Source: CAYZWU01 sp964482235
GTDB lineage: Bacteria; Planctomycetota; B15-G4; CAYZWU01
Reading direction: 5' to 3'
DNA length: 45,431 bases
Assembly (NCBI GenBank): GCA_964482235.1
Contig: CAYZWU010000043.1
Location: forward strand, 1-45,431
Under the pieces are notes generated by a model, which searched no databases, was not told the origin of the DNA, and saw only the letters and a program-made list of their open reading frames with translations. Both the position numbers and the translations under genes were made by a program. Shown here in pieces: positions 18,112 through 26,380 of the stretch. Position 1 is the first letter of the stretch; each line of letters opens with the position of its first letter.

Positions 18112-18435
18112 GTGAAACGGTACGGCATGGTGATAAAGGTCCTTCCCCACAAGCTCGACGAGTACAGACGCCTGCACGAAGCCGTCTGGCCCGACGTGCT
18201 GAAGAAGATCAAGGAGTGCCGGATCGAGAACTACTCGATCTTCTACAAGGACGGTTATCTCTTCAGCTACTTCGAATACCTGGGTGACGACTTCGAGAAG
18301 GACATGGCGGCCATGGCGGCCGATCCGGCCACGCGGAAGTGGTGGGACGTCTGCGTCCCCTGCCTCGAGCCGCTCGAATCACGGGCCGAGGGGGAGCTCT
18401 GGGCTTCCATGGAGGAGGTGTTCCATTGCGATTGA
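18112..18435 (+). CDS. rhaM: L-rhamnose mutarotase family protein (cytoplasmic)
   Basis: A 107-aa dimeric alpha-beta barrel protein of the RhaM/DUF718 family, about the same length as E. coli RhaM. The conserved His is at residue 22 (YRRLHEAVWPDVL), the conserved Tyr at 41 (IENYSIF) and the Trp pair at 77-78 (RKWWD); the C-terminal MEEVF motif is also present. In this family the enzyme interconverts alpha and beta anomers of L-rhamnose or a related sugar. The start is GTG at 18112, preceded by AGAGGTGG. The stop overlaps the start of the next UroD-like gene, so translation is probably coupled. No rhaA, rhaB or rhaD homologue lies in the window, so the physiological sugar may not be rhamnose. 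Confidence 0.88.
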   Translation: MKRYGMVIKVLPHKLDEYRRLHEAVWPDVLKKIKECRIENYSIFYKDGYLFSYFEYLGDDFEKDMAAMAADPATRKWWDVCVPCLEPLESRAEGELWASMEEVFHCD

Positions 18436-19481
18436 CCTCGAAGGAACGCGTCCTCTGCACATTCGATTTCAAGCAGCCTGACCGCGTACCGGCCTGGTAC
18501 GGCATGTCCGACGAGTTTCGCGAGAAGGCGAAAAGGGAGCTCGGCCTCGACGACGAGGAGTTGCTCGTCCGGTTCGGCGACGACTTCCGCCGGGTCTTCC
18601 CAAGGTACACAGGCCCTGATGTCGCCCTGTCCGGGGACGCGGCCTCCCGGACGATCTTCGGCGTGGAGCGCCGCGGGCTCGGGTACGGCCAGCCGATGAG
18701 CCACCCCCTGGAGAACGCCACGCTCGACGATGTCCACGCCTATCCCTGGCCCGACCCGGCCTGGTCCGACACCTCGGGCATCAAGGCCGAAGCCGAAGCC
18801 TTCGGCCGCGAATACGCCGTGCTCGGCGGCGACTGGTCTCCCTTCTGGCACGACGCCATCGACCTTCTCGGCATGGAGAACCTCTACTTCAAGATGCACG
18901 ACGAGCCCGAGCTGGTCGATGCCCTGCTGGCTCACATGGTCGACTACTACGCGGCCGTGAGCCTGCGGATCTTCGAGGCGGCGGGCAGCGCCATCGACAT
19001 CTTCTTCATGGGGAACGATTTCGGCAGCCAGACCGGACCGCTGATGGGGCCCGATCTCTTCAGGCGCTTCATCCTGCCTCACCTCGTGCGGCTGAGCGAT
19101 CTCGGTCACGATTTCGGCCTGAAGGTGCTGCTCCACTGCTGCGGCGGATTCGCCCCTCTGATCCCCCTGATGATCGAGGCGCGGATCGACGGCGTCCACA
19201 CGATCCAGCCGTCCTGCGCCGGCATGGAGCTCGAGAAGCTGAAAGCCGACCACGGGCGGGCCATCGTCTTCAACGGGGCGATCGACTCGCATCACGTTCT
19301 CATCAGCGGGACGCCGGAGTCGGTCCGCGAGAACACGCGGCAGGTGCTCGATATCATGAAGCCCGGCGGCGGCTATGTGGCCGGCGCCAGCCACGACACG
19401 ATCCTCGAGGAGACATCCGTGGAGAACGTGCTGGCCATGTCCGACGCGATCCGCGACTTCGGCGTCTACGGAAAGGTCTGA
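18426..19481 (+). CDS. Uroporphyrinogen decarboxylase superfamily protein (2 of 3)
   Basis: A 351-aa UroD-superfamily protein. The start is taken as TTG at 18426: GGAGGAGG (18411-18418) lies 7 nt upstream and the protein then opens with the typical LTSKERVLCTFDFKQPDRVP. A longer frame back to 18339 would run far into rhaM and adds residues with no family match; TTG 18432 is an alternative. The overlap with rhaM is about 10 nt. The metal-site-like LLHCCGG places His237 and Cys239. The later GASHD segment lacks the third Cys. It has no HemE signature. Expression with rhaM and the ABC importer is almost certain from spacing (6 nt to the ATPase gene). Likely a sugar- or methyl-related enzyme; substrate unknown. 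Confidence 0.82.
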   Translation: MRLTSKERVLCTFDFKQPDRVPAWYGMSDEFREKAKRELGLDDEELLVRFGDDFRRVFPRYTGPDVALSGDAASRTIFGVERRGLGYGQPMSHPLENATLDDVHAYPWPDPAWSDTSGIKAEAEAFGREYAVLGGDWSPFWHDAIDLLGMENLYFKMHDEPELVDALLAHMVDYYAAVSLRIFEAAGSAIDIFFMGNDFGSQTGPLMGPDLFRRFILPHLVRLSDLGHDFGLKVLLHCCGGFAPLIPLMIEARIDGVHTIQPSCAGMELEKLKADHGRAIVFNGAIDSHHVLISGTPESVRENTRQVLDIMKPGGGYVAGASHDTILEETSVENVLAMSDAIRDFGVYGKV

Positions 19482-19487
19482 TTCGGT

Positions 19488-21023
19488 TTGCCAGAAGGAT
19501 CCATACGCAGCGAAACGATCCTCCTGATGGAGGATATCGTGAAGGAGTTCTCCGGTGTCCGGGCGCTCGACAGCGTCTGCTTCGACGTGCGGGCCGGGGA
19601 GGTTCACGCGCTGATCGGCGAGAACGGCGCGGGCAAGTCGACGCTGATGAACGTTCTGGCCGGCCGCTTCACCGATTACGGGGGACGCCTCTTCATCGGG
19701 AGTGAGGAAAAGAGGATCCTCGATCCCCGGATGGCCCGCCGCATGGGCATCGCCGTGATCTACCAGGACCTGAGCCTTGTTCCCAACTTCACGGTGGCGG
19801 AGAACATCATGCTCGGCGACGAGCGGGCGGGGCGCTGGACGCGGCGCCTCGATCGTCGGGCGATCGTCGATGAAGCACGGAAGGTGATCGACTACCTCGG
19901 TTTCGACCTCGATCCCCTGCTTCCGGTCGAGGGCCTCGGCACGGCCAGGCAGGTCCTGGTGGAGATCGCGGGCGCCGTGCGCCGCAACGTGAACATCCTC
20001 GTCTTCGACGAGCCGACGGCTTCCCTGGGCAACGAGGACGTGGACAAGCTCTTTCGCGTGATCGGCGATCTCAAGAAGAGAGGGCTCGGCATCGTCTACA
20101 TCTCCCACCGCCTGGCCGAACTCCCACTCATCGCCGACAGGGTGACGGTGCTGCGCGATGGTCGTAGGGTCGGCGTCAGGGAGATGGCGGGCACGCGGGT
20201 GTCGCAGCTCACCCGGATGATGATTGGGCACGAGCTGGCCGAGGTCTTCCCGGAAAAAACGAACCGGCCAAGCGAACCGGTCCTCGAGGTGAACGATCTC
20301 TCGCGAACCGGTGCCTTCGAGGGAATCTCCTTCATCCTTCGCGCCGGGGAGATCCTCGGCATCGCCGGTCTCGTCGGCTCGGGGCGGACGGAGGTCGTCC
20401 GCGCCCTCTTCGGTGCGGACAGCGCGTCGGGCAGCGTGACGATCAAGGGAAGGAGGATCGCGCGGCTCACACCGTCCCTCTGTCGCGGACTCGGCATCGG
20501 ACTCGTTCCCGAGAACAGGAAGCTCCAGGGCAACATCACGGGCAGAACGGTCCGGGAGAACATCACCGTCACCATCCTGGACAGGCTGGCGAAGCGGCTC
20601 GGCTTTCTCGCGCCGAAAGGGGTCTCACGCGCCGCGGCGACGAAGATCGAGGAGATGAAGGTCGATCCGCCCGACGGCGCGATGGAGATCGGGCACCTGA
20701 GCGGAGGCAACCAGCAGAAGGTCGTGGTGGGGCGCTGGCTGGCCGCCGAGCCCGACGTGCTGATCTTCGACGAACCGACGCAGGGCATCGACGTGGGGAC
20801 GAAGTCGCAGATCTACAAGCTGATCGTCAACCTGGCCGCCCAGGGCCGCGGCATCATCCTGATCTCCTCCGAGCTGATCGAGATCTCGAAGCTGGCCGAC
20901 CGCGTCCTGGTCCTCAGGGAAGGCCGGATCGTGCGCGAGATGATAGGACGGGACATCGACGAGGAGAGACTCTTCTCCGCCTGCGTGAGACAGAACGATT
21001 CTGCAGAGGCATCGATCTCATGA
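19488..21023 (+). CDS. Sugar ABC importer ATP-binding protein, RbsA type
   Basis: A 511-aa double-ATPase subunit typical of the ribose/xylose/rhamnose family (CUT2). The first half has Walker A GENGAGKST (44-52), a degenerate signature LGTARQVLVEIAG and Walker B ILVFDEPTASL. The second half has a degenerate Walker A (GLVGSGRTE), an intact signature LSGGNQQKVV and Walker B VLIFDEPTQGID. This asymmetry is normal for RbsA-like proteins. The start is TTG at 19488, 6 nt after the preceding stop; its ribosome site is weak, and ATG 19527 is possible but would trim the first strand. The stop overlaps the permease ATG by 4 nt. It energises import of a monosaccharide, probably the substrate of the adjacent mutarotases. 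Confidence 0.93.
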   Translation: MPEGSIRSETILLMEDIVKEFSGVRALDSVCFDVRAGEVHALIGENGAGKSTLMNVLAGRFTDYGGRLFIGSEEKRILDPRMARRMGIAVIYQDLSLVPNFTVAENIMLGDERAGRWTRRLDRRAIVDEARKVIDYLGFDLDPLLPVEGLGTARQVLVEIAGAVRRNVNILVFDEPTASLGNEDVDKLFRVIGDLKKRGLGIVYISHRLAELPLIADRVTVLRDGRRVGVREMAGTRVSQLTRMMIGHELAEVFPEKTNRPSEPVLEVNDLSRTGAFEGISFILRAGEILGIAGLVGSGRTEVVRALFGADSASGSVTIKGRRIARLTPSLCRGLGIGLVPENRKLQGNITGRTVRENITVTILDRLAKRLGFLAPKGVSRAAATKIEEMKVDPPDGAMEIGHLSGGNQQKVVVGRWLAAEPDVLIFDEPTQGIDVGTKSQIYKLIVNLAAQGRGIILISSELIEISKLADRVLVLREGRIVREMIGRDIDEERLFSACVRQNDSAEASIS

Positions 21024-22042
21024 AAAGCGAAGCAGCCGGCCGCGACAAGGTCCTATCGTTCCGCAAGGTGCAGCGCGCCTCGATCCTGATAGTCCTCGTC
21101 GGGCTCTGCGCCTTCGCCGCCTTCAAGAGCCCCACCTTTCTCAGCTGGGCCAACCTTGTGGACAACATCCTCACCAACGCGGCGGCACTCGGTGTGATCG
21201 CCGTCGGCATGACCTTCGTGATGATCGGCGGCGGCTTCGATCTCTCCGTGGCTTCCAACACCGCCGTCTGCACCGTGGTGCTCGTGATGACCATGGACTC
21301 GCTCTCGGCTCAAGGCGCTGCCGTGGCGATCCCGGCCGCCGTGCTCGTCACATGTCTCGCCGGAATGATCCTGGGCGCCGTCAACGGGTGGCTCGTCGCC
21401 TATGTGGGCGTGAACCCCTTCGTGACAACGCTGAGCACCATGCTGATCTTCCGGGGGATCGCCCTGATCCTCACGGGAGGCGGACAGGCGATGCAGGTGG
21501 CGGACATCGAGCTGCGCGAGGGCTTCACGGCGATGATCGATGCACAGCTTCCCCTCTTCGGCGAAGCCTACCAGGTCTCGTTGCCGATCATTTTATTTCT
21601 CGTCGTCCTGGGGATCGGAATCTACCTCCTGCGCTTCACGCCCTTCGGCCACTACACCTACGCCCTCGGCGGCAACGAGGAGGCGGCGCGCCTGGCCGGT
21701 GTGAACACGCGCCTCGTCAACGCGTCGAACTACGTGATCTGCGGTTTGACATGCGCCGTGGCGGCCGTCATATTCGTGGCCTGGTCCACGACGGCCCAGG
21801 CCGAGAGCCACCAGGGGAAGGAGCTCGTGGTGATCGCCAGCGTGATCGTCGGCGGAACGCCGCTCGGGGGAGGTGCCGGCGGCCTCGGCTGCACCCTTGT
21901 CGGCCTGATGCTGCTGCAGGTGATCAAGAACCTCCTGACCCAGTTCAGCGTGGGGGCCGAGTATCGCAACGTGGTCACGGGCCTGATCATCCTCATCGTG
22001 GTGACGATCGACGTGATCGCCAGGAGGCGGATGAGAAGATAG
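21020..22042 (+). CDS. Sugar ABC importer permease, RbsC type
   Basis: A 340-aa inner-membrane permease with about eight to ten hydrophobic segments, beginning after a basic N-terminus (ILIVLVGLCAFAAF, ANLVDNILTNAAALGVIAVGM). Family hallmarks are MTFVMIGGGFDLSVAS and GGNEEAARLAGVNTRLV, the coupling-helix region of CUT2 permeases, and IVGGTPLGGGAGG near the C-terminus. The ATG overlaps the ATPase stop (ATGA), indicating translational coupling. It should form a homodimer with the ATPase and receive sugar from the binding lipoprotein encoded next. Confidence 0.94.
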   Translation: MKSEAAGRDKVLSFRKVQRASILIVLVGLCAFAAFKSPTFLSWANLVDNILTNAAALGVIAVGMTFVMIGGGFDLSVASNTAVCTVVLVMTMDSLSAQGAAVAIPAAVLVTCLAGMILGAVNGWLVAYVGVNPFVTTLSTMLIFRGIALILTGGGQAMQVADIELREGFTAMIDAQLPLFGEAYQVSLPIILFLVVLGIGIYLLRFTPFGHYTYALGGNEEAARLAGVNTRLVNASNYVICGLTCAVAAVIFVAWSTTAQAESHQGKELVVIASVIVGGTPLGGGAGGLGCTLVGLMLLQVIKNLLTQFSVGAEYRNVVTGLIILIVVTIDVIARRRMRR

Positions 22043-22066
22043 CCTTTTCTTGGAGAGTGCTCAGTG

Positions 22067-22984
22067 ATGAAGAATACCCTTCTTGCCCTGATCGTCGTGC
22101 TTCTTGCCGCTGCCGGATGCAGCGAGAGAGGCGAAAGGAAGTATCGCATCGGCTTTCTCACAACCCTGGACCATCCCTACTGGCAGAACATGCGCCTCGG
22201 CGCCGAGGACGAGGGGCGCAAGCTCGACGCCGAGGTGACGATCCTCAATGCCAAGGAGGATCCCGTCCTCCAGATCGAGCAGATCAGGGAGTTGATCGCC
22301 AAGGGCGTCGACGTTGTCTGCCTCGTTCCCATGAAGAAGGAGCCGCTCGTGCGCGGCGTGCAGATGCTGAACAAGGCGAAGATCCCGGTGGTCATCGTGA
22401 ACAGGGAGATCGGCGACGGCTGCGACACGATCTGCTACACCGGAACGGACACCTACGCCGGCGCCGTCGTGTCTGCAGGGATCATGGCCGAGGCGATGGG
22501 GGGGAAGGGCGAGATCGTCGAGTTTCACCAGCACCTCGGCACGGGCCCCGAACTTGCGCGCAGCAAGGCCCTGCGCGATGTCCTGAAACACTATCCGGAC
22601 ATCGAGGTGAAGGCGCGCATCCCGCACAACGGGCAGCGCGACGTGGTGAAGACCGAGATGCAGACGCTTCTCGCAAAGCACCCGAACCTGGCCGGCATCT
22701 ATGCCCACGGCGACAACTTCGCCATCGCCGCGGCCCAGGTTTGCCGCAAGGTCGGACGGGACGGCATCAAGGTCGTCGGCATGGGCGGCAGCCGGGAGGC
22801 GATCGAGGCGATCCGCGACGGCCTCATCACGGGGACGAGCTATCAGCAGCCCGAGGAGGAGGGGCGCAGCGCCGTTCGCCTGGCAGTGCGGTATCTCGAG
22901 GGCGAGAAGCTCGAACGATCGTATCCCGTCGACTGCCCGGCCATCACCCGGAGCAACGCCGATTCGTTCGAGGGGCAGTTCTGA
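22067..22984 (+). CDS. Sugar-binding lipoprotein of the ABC importer, RbsB type
   Basis: A 305-aa periplasmic binding protein anchored as a lipoprotein (LLAAAGC). The LacI/RbsB-type fold is clear: YRIGFLTTLDHPYWQNMRLGAEDEG at the N-lobe, VDVVCLVPMKKEPL and IPVVIVNREIG at the hinge, GIYAHGDNFAIAAAQ and KVVGMGGSREAIEAIRDG in the C-lobe. A GTG at 22064 directly precedes the ATG at 22067; GGAGAG at 22052-22057 serves either, and ATG is preferred. It delivers a monosaccharide to the permease. Aromatic residues near HPYW and the His in EFHQHLG may contact the sugar, but the ligand is not predictable. Confidence 0.92.
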   Translation: MKNTLLALIVVLLAAAGCSERGERKYRIGFLTTLDHPYWQNMRLGAEDEGRKLDAEVTILNAKEDPVLQIEQIRELIAKGVDVVCLVPMKKEPLVRGVQMLNKAKIPVVIVNREIGDGCDTICYTGTDTYAGAVVSAGIMAEAMGGKGEIVEFHQHLGTGPELARSKALRDVLKHYPDIEVKARIPHNGQRDVVKTEMQTLLAKHPNLAGIYAHGDNFAIAAAQVCRKVGRDGIKVVGMGGSREAIEAIRDGLITGTSYQQPEEEGRSAVRLAVRYLEGEKLERSYPVDCPAITRSNADSFEGQF

Positions 22985-23043
22985 GGTGCCGGCTTTTACA
23001 CGGAGCATGTGCGTTCAATTGTTTATCTGACGAGGAGGCGGCA

Positions 23044-23457
23044 GTGAAAAACGGATGGATCGCGGCAGCGGCGCTGGTTCTTGTCTGCCTGCTGGGAGCG
23101 GGCTGCGCCCAGACAGAACCGGTGAGGTACGGGATGGTGATCGCCCTTAAACCGGAGAAGATCGCCGAATACAAGGAGCTTCACGCCAACTGCTGGCCCG
23201 GCGTGCTCGAGAAAATCGAGAAGTGCGGGATCCGCAACTACTCGATCTACCTCGCCGAGATCGAGGAGGACAAGCATTACCTCTTCAGCTACTTCGAGTA
23301 CGTGGGCGACGACTTCGAGGGGGACATGAAGAAGATGGCGGCCGACGGGACCACGCAGAAGTGGTGGAAGGAGACGGACCCGTGCCAGACGCCGGTTCCC
23401 ACCTGCCCTGAAGGCGATTGGTGGATGAAGATGGAGGAGGTCTTCCACACCGATTGA
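23044..23457 (+). CDS. L-rhamnose mutarotase family lipoprotein
   Basis: A 137-aa protein: a lipoprotein signal (AAALVLVCLLGAGC, Cys21) followed by a full RhaM/DUF718 domain. Conserved features are YKELHANCWPGVL (His47), RNYSIY (Tyr), QKWWKE (Trp pair) and the C-terminal MEEVF. It resembles the 107-aa paralogue in the same cluster. The start is GTG at 23044 with GAGGAGG 5 nt upstream; the frame stays open far upstream across the transporter genes, but that is a shadow. RhaM proteins are normally cytosolic, so a membrane-anchored, probably periplasmic mutarotase is unusual. It may equilibrate sugar anomers before capture by the neighbouring binding protein. The fold is firm and the location is inferred from the signal. 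Confidence 0.85.
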   Translation: MKNGWIAAAALVLVCLLGAGCAQTEPVRYGMVIALKPEKIAEYKELHANCWPGVLEKIEKCGIRNYSIYLAEIEEDKHYLFSYFEYVGDDFEGDMKKMAADGTTQKWWKETDPCQTPVPTCPEGDWWMKMEEVFHTD

Positions 23458-23505
23458 GGGCGCTCGGCCCTGCCCGGCCAATGTAGACGGCAAGGAATAG
23501 ATAGC

Positions 23506-25257
23506 ATGTCGGAATCCCCGCCTTCCCCTTCTTCCCGCAGACATGACCTCGACGCCCTGCGCGCCGCGGCCATGCTGCTGGGCATCGCCCTCCACAGCGC
23601 GCTCTCGTTCGGGATTCTCCCCTGGATCGTGCAGGACAGCCGGCAGCACGAGGCCTTCGGATGGTTCGTCGCGGCCGTCCACGGCTTTCGCATGCCCGTC
23701 TTCTTCGTGATGAGCGGATTCTTCACCGCCATGCTGTGGCGTCGCAGGGGACTGGGATCCCTTGTGTGGCAGCGCTCGCGCCGTGTGCTGCTTCCCTGTT
23801 TGATCGGGCTCTTCACCATCGTTCCCCTTGTCGACTGGGTCTGCGGGGAGGCGATCGAATCGGCCTTCGAGAAGGATGAGGAAGCGTCATCGTCGGAAGA
23901 GAAGTACGACAACATCTGGGCCGCTGCCGCGATGGGCGACATCGCGCTGATGATGGAGCACGTCGCCAAGGGCGCCGATGTCAACGGGCAGGATCCCCTC
24001 TTCGGCGTGACACCCCTGTCGTGGGCTGCGCTTTACGGTCGGACCGAGGCGGCCGGATTCCTGATCGTGCAGGGCGCCGACCTGGATTGCCGCAACAGGG
24101 ACGGGGCCACGGCTCTTCATGCGGCGGCTTTTCTCGGCCGCGCCGGGACGGTGAACTTCCTGCTTCAGCAAGGTGCGGAGGTGGATGCGAGGAACAGCAA
24201 GGGGGAGACGCCGCTGCAGAACACGCAGGTCGACTGGGGGATCACCCGGTTCATCGCCGGCCTGCTGAAGATCGAGGTCGATCAGGAGAAGGTGGAGTCG
24301 GGACGGATCGAATGCGCGGCGCTCCTCGAGCGTTACGGAGCCGTGGATCCGGAAGATGCCGCCCCTGATCAAGCGGCGGGCGGTCCTTCAGGCGACGGGG
24401 TGGAGGTATCGCGGGATCCGATCCGGGACTGGATCCTCAGGCTGACCTTTGATCCCGACTTTGCCACACCGGTCTTTCATCATCTCTGGTTCCTCTGGCA
24501 TCTCTGCTGGCTCGTTGCGGCTTTCACCATCTATGCGGCGATCATGAACCGCCTGCGCGGAGCCTCGCTGCCGAGGTGGCTGACCCTGCCCGGAATACGC
24601 TTTCTCTGGCTGATTCCCCTGACCATGGTGCCGCAGTGGTACATGGGGCTCTTCATGCCCGGTTTCGGCCCCGACACCTCGCTGGGATGGCTTCCCCTGC
24701 CGCACGTGCTGCTCTATTACGCCCTCTTCTTCGGTTTCGGCGTACTCTACTACGATAGCGATGATGCCGCAGGGCGGGTGGGGCGCTGGTGGTGGCTCCT
24801 CATCCCCTTCGCGCTGCTCGTCGTCTTTCCGCTGGGCTACGAGCTCTCCACCGGCGAGTTCGGGTTTCGCGACAGCCTGATCGAGCCTGCAGCGCACCGC
24901 CTGCTCGCCGTGGCTCTGCAGGCAGCCTATGCCTGGATGATGACCTTCGGCCTGATGGGATTGTTCCGCCGGCTGCTCACAGGAGAGAGCAGGATCATCC
25001 GCTATCTGTCGGACTCGTCGTACTGGCTCTACCTGGCCCACGTTCCCCTGGTGATCTGGGCTCAGATGCTGGTTCGCGACTGGCAGATGTCGGCCGTCGT
25101 CAAGTGCAGCCTGATCTGCGTCGCCGCGAGCGCCTTTCTCCTGGTTCTCTATCAGGTCTTCGTGCGTTACACTCTGATCGGCAGGATGCTCAACGGACCG
25201 AGAAGGCGTCGAGGTCCGGCTGCCGCATCGGTTGATGAAGAGAGGATTGCTTCATGA
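23506..25257 (+). CDS. Acyltransferase-3 family membrane protein with an ankyrin-repeat insert
   Basis: A 583-aa integral membrane protein. Residues 10-115 are the N-terminal part of an acyltransferase-3 domain (RRHDLDALRAAAMLLGIALHS, with the conserved His30, then FRMPVFFVMSGFF). Residues about 135-280 form a soluble insert of ankyrin repeats (TPLSWAALYGRTEAAGFLI; DGATALHAAAFLGRAGTVNFLL; GETPLQ). The remaining membrane helices resume at about 320 (HHLWFLWHLCWLV) and continue to YWLYLAHVPLVIW and a basic tail. Such enzymes move acyl groups onto sugars or glycans across the inner membrane. The insert sits in a loop between early helices and may bind a partner. The gene overlaps the next UroD-like gene by 4 nt and is the only non-obvious member of the sugar cluster. 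Confidence 0.83.
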   Translation: MSESPPSPSSRRHDLDALRAAAMLLGIALHSALSFGILPWIVQDSRQHEAFGWFVAAVHGFRMPVFFVMSGFFTAMLWRRRGLGSLVWQRSRRVLLPCLIGLFTIVPLVDWVCGEAIESAFEKDEEASSSEEKYDNIWAAAAMGDIALMMEHVAKGADVNGQDPLFGVTPLSWAALYGRTEAAGFLIVQGADLDCRNRDGATALHAAAFLGRAGTVNFLLQQGAEVDARNSKGETPLQNTQVDWGITRFIAGLLKIEVDQEKVESGRIECAALLERYGAVDPEDAAPDQAAGGPSGDGVEVSRDPIRDWILRLTFDPDFATPVFHHLWFLWHLCWLVAAFTIYAAIMNRLRGASLPRWLTLPGIRFLWLIPLTMVPQWYMGLFMPGFGPDTSLGWLPLPHVLLYYALFFGFGVLYYDSDDAAGRVGRWWWLLIPFALLVVFPLGYELSTGEFGFRDSLIEPAAHRLLAVALQAAYAWMMTFGLMGLFRRLLTGESRIIRYLSDSSYWLYLAHVPLVIWAQMLVRDWQMSAVVKCSLICVAASAFLLVLYQVFVRYTLIGRMLNGPRRRRGPAAASVDEERIAS

Positions 25258-26369
25258 ATTCACGGGAAAGACTTCTCTGTGCCTTGAAGGGCGAGAAGCC
25301 GGACAGGCTCCCGGTCACGTTCCATCAGTGGCAGTGGTATCACCTGGACAAGTACCTGAACGGGATGAGCGACCTCGAAGCCTACGGGAAGTTCGGCATG
25401 GATGCGGCGATCCAGTACTTCCAGGAGATGGGGCAGTTCTGGGTGGCTGGTGCGGATTTCGACAAGTTCTGCGTGCCCGAGTGGCGCGACGAGGTGACGG
25501 TGGTGAGCGACGACCCGGACGGCAGGGAGTGCCATCACACGATCGAGACGCCCGGGGGGACGCTCACCTACAAGACGGCGGGCGACAGGAAGACGACCTG
25601 GATCACCGAGTACATGGTCAAGAGGGACGAGGACATCGAGCTGATCCGGAAGTACATGCCCGTGCCGAAGCTGGAGCTCGAACCGATCGACAGGCTCCAC
25701 GACCGGATCGGGGACAGGGGGATCCTCCGCGGTTTCGTCTGGGGCGACCAGGCGGGATGCTGGCAGCACGCGGCCTGCCTGATGGACATCCAGGAGCTGA
25801 TCTTCGCCACCTTCGACAAGCCCGACTGGGTGCACGAGTTCATGAAGGTCCTCCTGGAGAAGAAGCTCCGCTTCATCGAGACGATGAAGGGCGCGCGCCT
25901 CGACCTGATCGAGACGGGCGGCGGCTCGTCGTCATCGACCCTGATCTCGCCGGCGATCCACGAGGAGTTTTGTCTTCCCTACGACAGGAAGATGCACGAC
26001 GCGCTCCACGACCTCGGCTTCCTCGTCACCTATCACACCTGCGGGGGCACGGCCGGAATCGAGGACCTCATCGTTCGGAACGGGACCGACGCGTCGGAAA
26101 CCCTCGCGCCGAGAAGCATCGGCGGCAACAGCGATCCCTGGGAGACCAAGGCGAAGATCGGCGACCGCCTGGCCCTGATCGGCGGCCTCGACCAGTTCAA
26201 CGTCCTCACGTCGGGTACTGACGAGGAGATCCGCGCCAGGGTCCACAGGCTCTTCACCGAGGTCGGCCACGAGGGCGGCTACATCCTCTCCTGCGCGGAC
26301 CACTTCTTCGAGACGCCTCTCGAAAAAATACAGGTGTACGTCGATGCCGCCCGCGAGTGTGTTTATTAG
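25254..26369 (+). CDS. Uroporphyrinogen decarboxylase superfamily protein (3 of 3)
   Basis: A 371-aa UroD-superfamily protein, last gene of the cluster; its ATG overlaps the acyltransferase stop. It begins NSRERLLCALKGEKPDRLPV, typical of the non-HemE branch. The metal-site-like YHTCGG gives His261 and Cys263. Unlike its two paralogues it has a further Cys347 in ILSCADHFFETP, so it alone retains a plausible His-Cys-Cys zinc triad like MtaA/MtbA methyltransferases. It is well diverged from the other two, so the three are probably not recent tandem duplicates. The likely role is transfer of a methyl or decarboxylation step in sugar-derived metabolism. No corrinoid protein is encoded nearby, so the methyl acceptor is unclear. 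Confidence 0.82.
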   Translation: MNSRERLLCALKGEKPDRLPVTFHQWQWYHLDKYLNGMSDLEAYGKFGMDAAIQYFQEMGQFWVAGADFDKFCVPEWRDEVTVVSDDPDGRECHHTIETPGGTLTYKTAGDRKTTWITEYMVKRDEDIELIRKYMPVPKLELEPIDRLHDRIGDRGILRGFVWGDQAGCWQHAACLMDIQELIFATFDKPDWVHEFMKVLLEKKLRFIETMKGARLDLIETGGGSSSSTLISPAIHEEFCLPYDRKMHDALHDLGFLVTYHTCGGTAGIEDLIVRNGTDASETLAPRSIGGNSDPWETKAKIGDRLALIGGLDQFNVLTSGTDEEIRARVHRLFTEVGHEGGYILSCADHFFETPLEKIQVYVDAARECVY

Positions 26370-26380
26370 GAGGGCTTTCG

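Noticed and set aside
18267..20231. A long minus-strand open frame antisense to the UroD-like and ABC ATPase genes
   Set aside because: The plus strand encodes intact UroD-like and RbsA-type motifs; the antisense frame is a GC-rich shadow.
21352..23457. A 701-codon frame that could suggest a large fusion ending in the mutarotase
   Set aside because: Its first part runs in the wrong frame through the permease and binding-protein genes. The true gene starts at GTG 23044 with its own GAGGAGG and lipoprotein signal.
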